This document shows, piece by piece, positions 44,601 through 53,435 of a stretch of 64,000 nt of DNA. Origin of the DNA: Winogradskyella algicola (GTDB lineage Bacteria > Bacteroidota > Bacteroidia > Flavobacteriales > Flavobacteriaceae); the NCBI RefSeq assembly GCF_005869935.1, contig NZ_SZQF01000008.1, positions 1 to 64,000 on the forward strand, in the 5' to 3' direction. The position numbers and the translations under genes were made by a program. The notes beneath the pieces are model-generated. The model saw only the letters and a list, made by a program, of their open reading frames with translations, did not search any database and was not told where the DNA came from. Position 1 is the stretch's first letter. Each line of letters opens with the position of its first letter.

Positions 44601-44957
44601 AGAAATATTCGCTTTTTCTGAAATATCTTCAAACTGTAAATCTCCTTTGTTAAGATAGAGTTTGTTGTCTTGGGTATTTGCCACAAAGTAAAGATCAGGG
44701 AGCCCATCATTGTTTATGTCTCCGGTAGCAATTCCACCACCATTGTAATAATAAATATAACTTACGATATTGTGCTGTGGATCTTCACTAACTAGATTAA
44801 CAAAATCTAAACCAGTTTCTTCAGATTGTATTTTTGAGAAAAGATAGGACTCCTTGGTCTTTTCATCTTTTTCTTTGTTGTTATTACAGTTATAAATTAA
44901 CAATAAAGCTAAGAAAGCGATGTAATATTTTTTCATTAAGGGTGGAGGATTAGTCAA
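41679..44957 (-). CDS. Giant VCBS/FG-GAP repeat lipoprotein with ASPIC/UnbV domain (CRTAC1-like)
   Basis: 1092 residues from the first Met, but the eighth codon (Met at 44936, MKKYYIAFLALLLIYNC) gives a proper lipoprotein signal and is the more likely start. At least ten FG-GAP/VCBS calcium-binding propeller motifs follow (DINNDGLPDLYFVAN, DYDKDDDLDLYLVN, DINGDGYQDLITLD, DTDNDGDLDLYVAS, DIDKDGDEDILLGN). An ASPIC/UnbV domain lies at about 515-590 (NTTNNYVSLDFEYKG...IHFGLGDKTKIDSIQVIWPN). The protein should form two propellers on the outer surface. It is encoded 3 bp before the haloperoxidase-like lipoprotein, a pairing that suggests a joint surface function. Confidence 0.9.
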   Translation of the reverse strand: MTNPPPLMKKYYIAFLALLLIYNCNNNKEKDEKTKESYLFSKIQSEETGLDFVNLVSEDPQHNIVSYIYYYNGGGIATGDINNDGLPDLYFVANTQDNKLYLNKGDLQFEDISEKANISGKASWQTGVSMVDINNDGYLDIYVCAVSQLLDFEGHNELYINNGDNTFTERSREFGLDFKGYSTQAYFFDYDKDDDLDLYLVNHAVHTSLSHGKADMRNKREPLVGDVLFRNDNNKFIDVSEEANIYGGGNGYGLSASIADFNNDGWDDIYVCNDFHEDDYYYINNQNGTFTEQLGNSFTTISRFSMGSDAADINGDGYQDLITLDMLPFDEKVIKETEGDDSMFNLQTRLNKLGYKDQYSRNMLQISHNGDYFKETAFMNNVADTDWSWSPLFADYNNDGHQDLFISNGILRRPNGLDFKKYISSAFKGRSEAEGQAWLYNSINDMGSGKVANQIFKGNSKTFENKTGNWIENQPNLSNGSIYVDLDLDGDLDLVTNNFGESACLFKNTTNTTNNYVSLDFEYKGSNKEGIGTKVLVFNDAKSQLKQLFKSRGFLSSIESKIHFGLGDKTKIDSIQVIWPNNELQTIVNPEPNKLLKIKYTPTNITYNYKDLSSRPSYFKKESLLNYIHKEDSYNDFAQEKLIPYKVSMQGPAVAKADVDGNGFEDIYIGNASGKPAALYLNTGTNFKLSQQNAFKEDAPFEDNDAVFFDTDNDGDLDLYVASGVNEVKFTELQNDRLYINDQGTFIKSKNKIPNNDLVTSTIAANDYDKDGDIDLFVGNLADVTDFGKPVSSYLLVNDGEGNFSKAPNFKVSSKVTHALWKDIDNDGSDDLLITSEWNKPMIYMNDGNGTLKPISLPESINGLWQTVTTYDIDKDGDEDILLGNWGTNTKFSLNFDGPLIMYHNDFDQNKRPETLLTYNKKGKYYPLNSKDELAGQMNVVNKFYTNHKSFAGKTINEIIGPEYLENSNKYQVDILASGYLKNDNGSFNEFVTFEDDFQMAPINVFSKVSIDGSPQLLIGGNSYKVNTYHGSYTALKGLWLKDETNYGSISDYGLDPFNGQIKHIETVEMKTKNLVLIVSNNDALKVYSYQK

Positions 44958-45025
44958 CTTAACAAAAATACTAATAATTTAACAATTAATTAACAACTAA
45001 AGCTGCTTGTAAAAAGTTTTGTTAA

Positions 45026-46480
45026 TCAGTAAGTTAGATTTTTTTGTCTTAGTAATAACAACCCAAAGAACATTATGAGACCATTGATAATTAAAATTTC
45101 AAAGCCAATTTCATATCCATTGAAAAGTTTTTTAGAGTAAAGATTTAAGACATAAGACAGCATAGGAGCGATAATGGCAATAACCCAAACAAGTTTATCT
45201 TTTATCTGGTATTTAGTGAATAGTCCAAATGCAAAAAGACCTAATAAAGGACCGTAAGTGTAACCTGCGGCTTTAAAAAGTTCCCATATTACAGAGACAT
45301 CTTTAAAAATTAAATCGAAAAGTATTATAACAACAACCAATAACACACTAAAGCCAATATGAGTTTTTTTACGGATACCCTTTTTAGATGTTTCAGGTTT
45401 GTTCTCAATATCTAAAATATCAAAGCAAAAAGACGTGGTTAAGGATGTTAATGCAGAATCTGCACTAGAGTAAGCTGCAGCGATTAATCCCAATAAAAAG
45501 AAAGCAGATGTAATGATACCAATTTCAGGGAGCATGGCAATGGTAGGGAATAGGTCGTCTTTGGTTGCTGTTATGCCGTTTTTAGCTGCGTATTCAGTTA
45601 GCATTAACCCTAAAACAAGAAATAATATATTCACAAAAATAAGCACCACACTAAAGGATAGCATATTTTTTTGGGCGTCTTTCAAACTCTTACAAGTCAG
45701 ATTTTTTTGCATCATGTCTTGGTCTAAGCCTGTCATTGTTATTGTAATAAATATTCCAGATAAAAAGCTTTTCCAAAAGTATTGCGGATCGTTATTGTCG
45801 TTGAAAAAGAAAACCTTACTCAGGTTGCTTTCTTTAGTGTAATCAACGATTTCTCTTACACTGTTTAAATCTAGAGCAGAAGCCAAAAATATAATTGTTA
45901 TTACAACCGAAATCAGCATAAATAGAGTTTGCAATGTATCGGTAAAAATTATGGTTTTAATACCACCTCTAAAAGTATAAAGCCAAATTAGCGCAATAGT
46001 AATAATTACTGTAATAACAAATGGAATATCGAATAAATCAAAAACCAAAAGTTGGAGAACTTTAGCAACTAGAAACAGTCTAAATGCCGCTCCTACAGTT
46101 CTTGAGATGAGGAAGGCTACTGATCCTGTTTTATAACTTGTCTTTCCGAACCGATCTCTAAGATAGGTGTAAATAGAAGTTAAGTTTAATTTGTAATAAA
46201 GCGGAAGTAGGATATACGCTATGATCAAATAACCGAAAAAATAGCCGAAAACTACTTGAAGATACCCAAACTGTTTAGCCTCTACAGCACCTGGTACTGA
46301 TATAAAGGTAACACCAGATAAAGAGGCACCAATCATCCCAAAAGCTACAAGATACCATGGTGCAGATTTATTAGCCTTAAAAAAGGCTGCGTTAGAATCT
46401 TCTCTTCCTGTGAAATAAGAAATCAAAACCAATATTGTAAAATAACAAGCTATTAAAATTAAAATCGAAGTTGGGCTCAT
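45026..46480 (-). CDS. Sodium:solute symporter (SSS family)
   Basis: 484 residues with about 13 membrane helices. Signatures include YFTGREDSNAAFFKANKSAPWYLVAFGMIGASLSGVTFISVPG (the conserved N-terminal SSS block), GLDQDMMQKNLTCKSLKDA and YSSADSALTSLTTSF, the sodium-site region of helix 8. The substrate is unknown; comparable Bacteroidota proteins are annotated as sialic-acid, proline or sugar symporters. It lies 68 bp upstream of the VCBS gene on the same strand, so it may be part of that operon. Confidence 0.92.
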   Translation of the reverse strand: MSPTSILILIACYFTILVLISYFTGREDSNAAFFKANKSAPWYLVAFGMIGASLSGVTFISVPGAVEAKQFGYLQVVFGYFFGYLIIAYILLPLYYKLNLTSIYTYLRDRFGKTSYKTGSVAFLISRTVGAAFRLFLVAKVLQLLVFDLFDIPFVITVIITIALIWLYTFRGGIKTIIFTDTLQTLFMLISVVITIIFLASALDLNSVREIVDYTKESNLSKVFFFNDNNDPQYFWKSFLSGIFITITMTGLDQDMMQKNLTCKSLKDAQKNMLSFSVVLIFVNILFLVLGLMLTEYAAKNGITATKDDLFPTIAMLPEIGIITSAFFLLGLIAAAYSSADSALTSLTTSFCFDILDIENKPETSKKGIRKKTHIGFSVLLVVVIILFDLIFKDVSVIWELFKAAGYTYGPLLGLFAFGLFTKYQIKDKLVWVIAIIAPMLSYVLNLYSKKLFNGYEIGFEILIINGLIMFFGLLLLRQKNLTY

Positions 46481-46491
46481 AAATGATTTTC

Positions 46492-46525
46492 TTTGCTCAA
46501 AAATTTATGAAAAATAGTACATTTG
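46492..46525 (+). promoter_or_regulatory. Promoter of the VPS10-like secreted protein (TTTG-N22-TACATTTG)
   Basis: TTTG (46492-46495) and TACATTTG (46518-46525) match the Bacteroidota elements with a spacer of 22, slightly longer than the usual 19-21. The ATG is 31 bp downstream. Confidence 0.6.
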
Positions 46526-46555
46526 AAAAAAATAGCTATTTAATTTCAATTTTTT

Positions 46556-49093
46556 ATGAAAAAGACATTTTTACTAGTAGTGTTAGGACTCTTTGTTTTT
46601 AATGCTTCTGGGCAAGACTATCGTAAACTCATCACAGAAGGAAACCATACTGTACAATACATTTCTGAAGTTGCCGAACGCCATTTTGATTCTGTAGGAA
46701 CTGGAAGAGGTACAGGTTTTAAGATTTTTAAGAGATGGCAGTATTTTGCAGAACGCGCTATGGACGAAACAGGTAAATTAAAATCACCTGAATTTTATTA
46801 TAAAGAAATAGAGAATTACAATGCAAGTACTAACAATGAAGGTTTATCAGCCAGAACTACGGTTGGTACATGGGAAGAAATGGGCCCAACTTACTGGGAC
46901 GCTACTTCAGGATGGAATCCTGGCGTTGGAAGAATTACCTCTTTAGCTGTAGATGAATCTAATTTAGATCATATTATTGCAGGAAGTGAAACAGGTGGTG
47001 TATGGAAAAGTATTGATGGAGGTTCCACTTGGATCGTACTTTCTGACAATCTCTCTAATATAGACGTATATGCGCTTGCCATTGATCCTGCAGATAGTAA
47101 CACCTATTATTGGGGCTCAACAAGTGGCACGATTTTAAAATCTAATGATGCAGGTTTAACTTGGTCACCATTAGGTAGTCTAGTCTATGGTGTTGTAAAT
47201 AAAATATTGGTAGATCCAACAAATTCTATGAAAATATACGCCAGTGTTCAAGGTAATGGTTTATACAAGTCAACAGATGGTGGTATTACATGGAGTTCTA
47301 TATACTTTGTGTCAACTGGAACTGGCTATGATTTTGAATTCAAACCAAACGATCCTAATGTAGTATATGCTTCAGGGAATGCTTTTTATGTATCCACTAA
47401 TGGTGGAGCAAGCTTTGCTCAGATAACAGGTTCTGATGGTAATCAATTTTCTAATGGCCCGAAAATGATTGGGGTCTCATCTGATGATCCAAATGTAGTT
47501 TACGTTGTAGAGGCAAATAGTGGTGTTTTTGGGGCTTTGTATATTTCTAATAATAGTGGGAGTAGTTTTTCAAAACTAACTCATACCCAGAATTTTTTTG
47601 GTTATGATTCCAATGGTAGTGATAACCTAGGGCAAGCACCTAGAGATATGGATATTGTAATTAATCCTAATGATGTTAATGACGTGCATATTGCAGGTAT
47701 TAATACATGGCGCTCTACAGATGGTGGTGTTAATTTCAATATTACGTCTCAATGGGTACCAGGTGTTGCTAACGGTTCTGGTATTGGTTATTGTCATGCA
47801 GATGTGGATATTTTACATTTTGCAGGTACAGGAACAGATGCAAAACTGTATGCAGGAACAGATGGTGGTATTTTTAGAGCAGATGACCCAGTCAATGTTA
47901 GCACCAACTATTATACCGATTTAACTCCAGGACTAGGTATACGACAATTCTATAAAATAGGAGTGAGTCAAACAGATTCTGTTGTTGTTACTGGTGGCTC
48001 ACAAGATAATGGTACATCAACATTAAGAGAAGATGGACTTTGGACAGATTGGTTAGGTGCTGACGGTATGGAGGGGTTTGTAGATAAAAATGATCCCTCT
48101 ATAATGTATGGAACAACGCAGTTTGGTGCCTTATATAGAACGCAATATGATTTAGTAGGTAATAGTAATCTTGCAAGCCTTGCACAACCAGATAACAAAG
48201 GCGGTCAAAGTAATTGGAATTGGGTAGTGCCTTTTGAGCAAGATCCAATAGTTCAAAACACTGTTTATGTAGCTTTTGACCAGGTTTATAAATCTATGGA
48301 TAGTGGAAATAACTGGACACCAATATCGCCAAATTTTGGTTCTAATATAGATCATTTTAAAATTTCGCCTAGCAATAATCAAATTATGTATTGTGCTATC
48401 AATGGTCTTTTGAGATATACAACTGACGGAGGTGTAAATTGGGCGTTTTCACCTTTAAATCTTGGTCCTTCAATAATTAATGAGATAGCGGTACACCCTT
48501 CAGATCCTAATAAAGTTGCCGTTGCCACTACAGATAGCCAGAAGGTCTATGTTAGTTTAGATGGTGGTTTAACTTGGGCTTCAAAGCTTATGAATCTGCC
48601 TGGTTTTGTAGCGCAGGCTTTAGTATGGCAAGACAATGGCGACGATGGCTTATATGTTGGTATGAATTATGGTGTCTTTTACACAGATAACACATTGACC
48701 CAATGGGAACCATTTAATAATGGTTTACCTAACGTTAGAATCAATGAATTAGAAATTAATACAGCTGATAATAAAATTTATGCAGCAACCTATGGTAGAG
48801 GTTTGTGGAGATCAGATGTTTTTGATGCCTCTCTGAGTGTTGAAGATTTTGAGTTCAGTGATTTTACATTGTTTCCAAATCCAGCTAAAGATGAGATTAA
48901 CTTAAAATGGAATAAAACAGAAGATGTCAGTATTAGAATTTTTGATACTCAGGGTAAAATTATGTTTTATAGTAAAAAAGTAAATCTGTATAATGGATTT
49001 AAAGTGGATGTGTCATCGTTTAGTAATGGTATTTACTTTGTGAAACTTAATAGTAATAATGGTGAAATTACCAAAAAGTTGATTCTAAACTAA
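46556..49093 (+). CDS. VPS10/BNR-propeller protein with type A T9SS sorting domain
   Basis: 845 residues with a signal peptide (KKTFLLVVLGLFVFNASG). The body contains many BNR/sortilin-like repeats with the Asp-box form S-x-D-G-G-x-T-W (SIDGGSTWIVLSDN, STDGGITWSSI, SMDSGNNWTPIS, SLDGGLTWASKL), giving a multi-bladed propeller. The last ~85 residues (DFTLFPNPAKDEINLKWN...NGIYFVKLNSNNGEITKKLIL) are a type A sorting domain for type IX secretion. The propeller could bind glycans or proteins; no glycosidase residues can be assigned. It has its own promoter and terminator. Confidence 0.9.
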   Translation: MKKTFLLVVLGLFVFNASGQDYRKLITEGNHTVQYISEVAERHFDSVGTGRGTGFKIFKRWQYFAERAMDETGKLKSPEFYYKEIENYNASTNNEGLSARTTVGTWEEMGPTYWDATSGWNPGVGRITSLAVDESNLDHIIAGSETGGVWKSIDGGSTWIVLSDNLSNIDVYALAIDPADSNTYYWGSTSGTILKSNDAGLTWSPLGSLVYGVVNKILVDPTNSMKIYASVQGNGLYKSTDGGITWSSIYFVSTGTGYDFEFKPNDPNVVYASGNAFYVSTNGGASFAQITGSDGNQFSNGPKMIGVSSDDPNVVYVVEANSGVFGALYISNNSGSSFSKLTHTQNFFGYDSNGSDNLGQAPRDMDIVINPNDVNDVHIAGINTWRSTDGGVNFNITSQWVPGVANGSGIGYCHADVDILHFAGTGTDAKLYAGTDGGIFRADDPVNVSTNYYTDLTPGLGIRQFYKIGVSQTDSVVVTGGSQDNGTSTLREDGLWTDWLGADGMEGFVDKNDPSIMYGTTQFGALYRTQYDLVGNSNLASLAQPDNKGGQSNWNWVVPFEQDPIVQNTVYVAFDQVYKSMDSGNNWTPISPNFGSNIDHFKISPSNNQIMYCAINGLLRYTTDGGVNWAFSPLNLGPSIINEIAVHPSDPNKVAVATTDSQKVYVSLDGGLTWASKLMNLPGFVAQALVWQDNGDDGLYVGMNYGVFYTDNTLTQWEPFNNGLPNVRINELEINTADNKIYAATYGRGLWRSDVFDASLSVEDFEFSDFTLFPNPAKDEINLKWNKTEDVSIRIFDTQGKIMFYSKKVNLYNGFKVDVSSFSNGIYFVKLNSNNGEITKKLILN

Positions 49094-49110
49094 ACAATTA
49101 AGTAAACTGA

Positions 49111-49150
49111 AAAGAGCCCAATTGTTACACTTATCAATTGGGCTTTTTTT
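49111..49150 (+). terminator. Terminator of the VPS10-like gene
   Basis: Stem AGCCCAATTG / CAATTGGGCT followed by a T run, starting 18 bp after the stop. Confidence 0.9.
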
Positions 49151-49177
49151 AGCTTTAAAATCTGTACCTTAGCACCC

Positions 49178-49795
49178 ATGGAATTTTCTTCTAAACTTTT
49201 GCAAAATGCAGTAAACGAAATGTCGCAATTACCAGGTGTCGGTAAGCGTACTGCATTGCGCTTGGTTTTACATTTGTTGAGACAGCCAGAGCATCAAACG
49301 TTTCAGTTGGCTGAAGCACTCTCTAAAGTTAGAGCAGAAATAAAGTTTTGTAAATCTTGTCATAATATTAGTGATAAAGAGCTCTGTGAAATCTGCGAAA
49401 ACCCAAATCGCAATGAACAGTTGATTTGTGTTGTTGAGGATATACGAGATGTCATGGCAATAGAAAACACAAGTTCATTTAGAGGACTGTACCATGTTTT
49501 GGGAGGAAAAATATCACCAATGGATGGCATTGGCCCTCAAGATTTAAATATTACTTCTCTGGTCGAAAAAGTAAAATCTGGTAAAGTAAAGGAACTCATT
49601 TTTGCAATGAGTCCTACAATGGAAGGAGATACAACTAACTTCTATATTTTCAAACAAATACAAGGTTATAATATTCAGACCTCTACTATAGCTAGAGGTG
49701 TTGCTGCTGGTAATGAATTAGAATATACAGACGAAATTACATTGGGTAGAAGTATTGTAGATCGTATTCCGTTTGAAGCGTCTTTAAAATCATAA
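49178..49795 (+). CDS. recR: Recombination protein RecR
   Basis: 205 residues, standard length. Features in order: helix-hairpin-helix [20 protein letters not shown], the four-Cys zinc finger [16 protein letters not shown], the Toprim domain ([15 protein letters not shown]) and the C-terminal Walker-like segment [14 protein letters not shown]. RecR acts with RecO (and RecF) to load RecA on gapped DNA. The glycosyltransferase gene starts 7 bp after the stop. Confidence 0.96.
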   Translation: MEFSSKLLQNAVNEMSQLPGVGKRTALRLVLHLLRQPEHQTFQLAEALSKVRAEIKFCKSCHNISDKELCEICENPNRNEQLICVVEDIRDVMAIENTSSFRGLYHVLGGKISPMDGIGPQDLNITSLVEKVKSGKVKELIFAMSPTMEGDTTNFYIFKQIQGYNIQTSTIARGVAAGNELEYTDEITLGRSIVDRIPFEASLKS

Positions 49796-49802
49796 TCACA
49801 TT

Positions 49803-50900
49803 TTGAAGCTTTCCGTAGTCATACTCAATTATAATGTACGTTACTTTTTAGAACTTTGCCTAAGAAGTGTAGAAGCTGCAATAAAAAGTATTGACGCCGA
49901 AATTATAGTAGTAGATAATGATTCATCCGATGATAGTTGTACTATGGTAAAGCTACAGTTTCCTAATGTGAAACTGATAGAGAATAAGGAAAATCACGGT
50001 TTCTCAAAAGGTAATAATATTGGTGTTGCACAAGCTAAAGGAAAATATTTATGTATTCTTAATCCAGATACTGTAGTAGCAGAAGATACGTTTACAAAAG
50101 CTTTAAATTTTGCTGAAAACCAAACTAATGTTGGAATTGTAGGATGTCAGCTAATTGATGGAAGAGGTAATTTTTTACCAGAAAGCAAACGTCACATTCC
50201 CACTCCAAAGGTGGCACTTCAAAAATTAACAGGAAACTCAAAAAATTATTATACTAATAATCTAAAGCCAAATGATGTTGGAAAAACTGAGGTGTTAGTT
50301 GGTGCTTTTATGTTTTTAAAACGAGATGTTTATAATGCAGTAGGTGGCTTTGATGAAGATTATTTTATGTATGGTGAGGATATTGATTTATCTTATAAAG
50401 TTTTAAAGGCAGGTTACAGCAATTATTACTTTGGGGAAACTTCTGTAATACATTATAAAGGCGAGAGCACATTTAAAGACAAAGTATATGCTAAACGTTT
50501 TTATGGTGCCATGGAAATTTTTTACGAAAAACATTTTAAAAAGAATATACTTATATCTGCTCTTGTAAAAACTGTATTGACTTTAGCATCTAAGAGAATT
50601 CCTGTAAAGGAGTCAGAAGTGTTACATTCAAAAGAATCTACAGTAATATCAGAATCTGTCGATGAGCAACTTAAATATAAAATCGGTAATGCTGTTACGA
50701 TTTCAGATAAGTTAGAGGATATACCAAGTGAGACACAAATTGTTTTCGATACAGAATTTTTGAGTTACAAAACTATTATTGAGTTTATGAAAACACATAA
50801 TATAACAAAACAAAACACCTATAGAATATGGGTAAAAAGTAGTAATTTTATGCTCGGAAGCGATAGTAGTACAGGTAGAGGAGAAGTTGTAAGCTTCTAA
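49803..50900 (+). CDS. Glycosyltransferase family 2 (rhamnosyltransferase-like)
   Basis: 365 residues, starting with TTG 7 bp after recR. The GT2 fold is clear: LSVVILNYNVRYFLELCLRSV, IIVVDNDSSDDS, CILNPDTVVAEDT (DxD-like metal site) and the acceptor motif GGFDEDYFMYGEDIDLSYKVLKAGY. The C-terminal ~90 residues are not catalytic (VLHSKESTVISESVDEQL...) and may be involved in binding partners. It probably adds sugars during cell-envelope glycan synthesis at the cytoplasmic side. No glycan cluster surrounds it; co-transcription with recR is likely. Confidence 0.9.
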   Translation: MKLSVVILNYNVRYFLELCLRSVEAAIKSIDAEIIVVDNDSSDDSCTMVKLQFPNVKLIENKENHGFSKGNNIGVAQAKGKYLCILNPDTVVAEDTFTKALNFAENQTNVGIVGCQLIDGRGNFLPESKRHIPTPKVALQKLTGNSKNYYTNNLKPNDVGKTEVLVGAFMFLKRDVYNAVGGFDEDYFMYGEDIDLSYKVLKAGYSNYYFGETSVIHYKGESTFKDKVYAKRFYGAMEIFYEKHFKKNILISALVKTVLTLASKRIPVKESEVLHSKESTVISESVDEQLKYKIGNAVTISDKLEDIPSETQIVFDTEFLSYKTIIEFMKTHNITKQNTYRIWVKSSNFMLGSDSSTGRGEVVSF

Positions 50901-50941
50901 TTTTAATTGAATAAAAATCAGTAAAACAGACTGTTTTTTAT

Positions 50942-50949
50942 TAATTTTG
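50942..50949 (+). promoter_or_regulatory. Candidate -7 element for the E2 gene (TAATTTTG)
   Basis: TAATTTTG fits TAnnTTTG 38 bp before the ATG. No -33 element is visible at the usual spacing. Confidence 0.4.
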
Positions 50950-50986
50950 CATTCGATTTTAAAATAAAGACCTTCAAATTATAGAT

Positions 50987-52327
50987 ATGGCAAAGTTTGA
51001 ACTTAAGTTACCTAAAATGGGAGAGAGTGTTGCAGAAGCAACCATAACGTCTTGGTTAAAAGAGGTTGGCGATACAATTGAAGCTGATGAGGCCGTTTTA
51101 GAAATTGCAACCGATAAGGTAGATAGTGAGGTACCAAGTGAAGTTGATGGTGTACTACTAGAAAAACTTTTTGATGTTGACGATGTTGTACAAGTAGGTC
51201 AAACCATTGCCGTAATAGAAACTGAAGGAGGTGATACTGTTGAAGTAAAAGCACAAGCTACTGATCCTAAACAAGAGGAAGCTCCTAAGGCAGTAGCAGA
51301 AGTATCCCAAACTGTTGTAGCTGCAAAAGAAACTACACAGCCAGTAACTTCATCAGGCGATCGTTTTTATTCTCCTTTAGTTAAAAATATAGCTAAGGAA
51401 GAAGGAATTTCTCAAGCAGAATTAGATACCATACCAGGAACAGGTAAGGATGGTCGTGTAACTAAAAATGATATTAAATCTTATTTGGAATCGCGTAGTT
51501 CTGCACCTGTAGAGGAAGTAAAATCTCAACCAGTTGTAGAACAAAAAGCAGCGGTTAAAACAGAAGCTCCAAGTCAACCAAAACAAAAACCAGCTTCAAC
51601 ACCAGTTGTCGCTTCTGGTGACGATGAAATTATAGAAATGACTAGAATGGGTAAACTCATTTCTAAGCATATGGTAGAATCTGTACAGACATCTGCACAC
51701 GTTCAGTCTTTTATTGAAGCAGACGTAACAGATATTTGGAACTGGAGAAACAAACATAAAAATAGCTTTAAGAAACGCGAGGGTGAAAACCTAACGTTTA
51801 CACCGATATTTATGGAAGCCGTTGCAAAAGCGTTACGCGACTATCCTATGATGAATATTTCCGTTCAAGGTGATAGTATCATTAAAAAGAAGCATATAAA
51901 TTTAGGTATGGCAGCAGCCTTACCAGATGGTAACCTTATTGTACCTGTTATAAAAGATGCAGATCAATTAAATCTTTTAGGTATGGCTAAAAAGGTTAAC
52001 GATTTAGCTAATAGAGCCAGAGAAAATAAACTGAATCCAGACGATATACAAGGGGGAACATATACAGTGACAAATGTTGGTACATTTGGTAGTATTATGG
52101 GTACGCCAATCATCAATCAACCACAAGTTGGTATTTTAGCGTTGGGTGCTATACGAAAAGTACCAGCAGTTATAGAAACTCCTCAAGGAGATTTTATAGG
52201 TATTAGATACAAAATGTTTATGTCGCATTCGTACGATCATCGTGTGGTCAATGGAGCATTAGGTGGGCAATTTGTTAAAGCAGTTAAATATTATCTTGAA
52301 GCTTGGGATTCTAATAGAGAAATCTAG
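50987..52327 (+). CDS. 2-oxo acid dehydrogenase E2 component (dihydrolipoamide acyltransferase)
   Basis: 446 residues. The lipoyl domain (about 3-78) carries the lipoylated Lys in EIATDKVDSEVPSEV. An Ala/Pro-rich linker leads to the peripheral-subunit-binding domain (about 123-160; SPLVKNIAKEEGISQAELD...GRVTKNDIKSYL), a second linker, and the catalytic domain (about 210-440) with the active-site His and Asp in SYDHRVVNGALGG. It transfers acyl groups in the pyruvate, branched-chain or 2-oxoglutarate complex; a single lipoyl domain with this linker suggests the branched-chain or 2-oxoglutarate type. No E1 gene is adjacent, so I cannot choose. Confidence 0.92.
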   Translation: MAKFELKLPKMGESVAEATITSWLKEVGDTIEADEAVLEIATDKVDSEVPSEVDGVLLEKLFDVDDVVQVGQTIAVIETEGGDTVEVKAQATDPKQEEAPKAVAEVSQTVVAAKETTQPVTSSGDRFYSPLVKNIAKEEGISQAELDTIPGTGKDGRVTKNDIKSYLESRSSAPVEEVKSQPVVEQKAAVKTEAPSQPKQKPASTPVVASGDDEIIEMTRMGKLISKHMVESVQTSAHVQSFIEADVTDIWNWRNKHKNSFKKREGENLTFTPIFMEAVAKALRDYPMMNISVQGDSIIKKKHINLGMAAALPDGNLIVPVIKDADQLNLLGMAKKVNDLANRARENKLNPDDIQGGTYTVTNVGTFGSIMGTPIINQPQVGILALGAIRKVPAVIETPQGDFIGIRYKMFMSHSYDHRVVNGALGGQFVKAVKYYLEAWDSNREI

Positions 52328-52335
52328 TCTAATTT

Positions 52336-52390
52336 TGTCATGCTGAACTGTCACACTGAGTGTGTCGAAGTGTTGATTCAGCATCTCACA
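52336..52390. repeat. Palindromic intergenic element with TCGAAG core
   Basis: GTCATGCTGAA at the left and TTCAGCATCTCA at the right are inverted, with the inner hairpin CACTGAGTGTGTCGAAGTG between them. It follows the E2 stop by 9 bp and belongs to the same dispersed family as the elements at 33033 and 54226. Confidence 0.7.
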
Positions 52391-52395
52391 TAAAT

Positions 52396-52433
52396 AAAAA
52401 AAGCACAGTTTTATAACTGTGCTTTCCTTTTTA
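52396..52433 (+). terminator. Terminator of the E2 gene
   Basis: Stem AAAGCACAGTT / AACTGTGCTTT with a short loop, followed by CCTTTTT. Confidence 0.85.
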
Positions 52434-52553
52434 TGTTTTTAAAGTTTTTTTAACGGTTTAGGCTACTACTTTGTTACAGGAAATGTCCAACGGAATTTTA
52501 CGTAGTAGAACTACAGATAGCAAAATTGTAATGAATTATAGCTATCATTGTGC

Positions 52554-53264
52554 TTAGTTTATTATATAATCTAATATTTCTTTATCTATAAGCTTATTAT
52601 TCTTGTTGTACTTTTTAATTATAGTTTTTTTATTCCTTATGATTCTTAGTTCATATTCCAAAAGGTTATTTTCAATGTCATATCTTTCAATTTTATAGGG
52701 TTCGAAACTGCCGTTTTGGAACAACTCAATCATTTTTATATTACCATTTTCATAATAATGTTTTATTTTAAGAGGTATACCATTATCAAAGTTTCCCTGT
52801 AGTTTCTTATTACCATTGTCAAAATATTCAATTTCAATTCCGTTGCATATTTTGTTGCAATTAAAATAGTAACGTTCATTAGAATGTAGTGCCATTGAAT
52901 ATCCTAATCTAATCTTAGGCATTACGATAGTATCACTATATATTTCAGAATCCAAAATGTCAATTTTTAAAGAATTTGAGATGTGAAAATAATCAGTATC
53001 TTCAATTTCAAAACTGTAAAACACATAGTAAGTTCCCTTTGGCAGAAATATTGGTTTTGAGAAGAATTCTTGATATTCTTTTACGTCCAGTGAATCTATA
53101 CTAGGGTAGAGATTAAAATTTGAATCAGCCAGTTCAAAATTCAATTTACCTATTTCATTACTACACTTATCTAGTGAATACAATTTCAATTCTGTCTGAG
53201 AGAATGAAAGGAATGAAAATCCATAAATTAATATTGTAAAAAACTTTTTCATCAAATTAAGCAC
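52554..53264 (-). CDS. Secreted MORN/YwqK-like repeat protein
   Basis: 236 residues. The better start is the fifth codon (MKKFFTILIYGFSFLSFSQ), giving a signal peptide. The N-terminal half is unrecognised (IDSLDVKEYQEFFSKPIFLPKGTYYVFYSFE). The C-terminal half has the 'toxin-antitoxin YwqK' MORN-like repeats (YFDNGNKKLQGNFDNGIPLKIKHYYENGNIKMIELFQNG). Such proteins are periplasmic or secreted and mostly uncharacterised; the family name does not show that it is an antitoxin. It is monocistronic, and no terminator is obvious. Confidence 0.7.
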   Translation of the reverse strand: MLNLMKKFFTILIYGFSFLSFSQTELKLYSLDKCSNEIGKLNFELADSNFNLYPSIDSLDVKEYQEFFSKPIFLPKGTYYVFYSFEIEDTDYFHISNSLKIDILDSEIYSDTIVMPKIRLGYSMALHSNERYYFNCNKICNGIEIEYFDNGNKKLQGNFDNGIPLKIKHYYENGNIKMIELFQNGSFEPYKIERYDIENNLLEYELRIIRNKKTIIKKYNKNNKLIDKEILDYIIN

Positions 53265-53410
53265 ATCTTTAATGATATAAGGCCATTTAAATGCTCCATG
53301 TCAGACCTTACTGATGCAAATTCAGCACTCGTAAACGAAGTTAGTCTTTTAAATTTACAAAGTCAAGCCAGCTTTTTTAATCATTTAAAGTCTTTTATGC
53401 TAAATCTCAT

Positions 53411-53418
53411 TACCTTTG
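53411..53418 (+). promoter_or_regulatory. Candidate -7 element for the exonuclease gene (TACCTTTG)
   Basis: TACCTTTG fits TAnnTTTG 17 bp before the ATG; no -33 TTG is seen at the normal spacing. Confidence 0.4.
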
Positions 53419-53435
53419 TTTTAAAGAATACATAA

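Noticed and set aside
51012-51254. Antisense frame rich in Leu, Gln and His opposite the E2 lipoyl domain
   Set aside because: The composition is the mirror of Lys/Glu/Val codons of the real gene, and the E2 domains on the plus strand are unmistakable.
52554-53264. Toxin-antitoxin antitoxin, as the YwqK-like family name implies
   Set aside because: No toxin gene is adjacent and the protein has a signal peptide; only the MORN-like repeat is shared.
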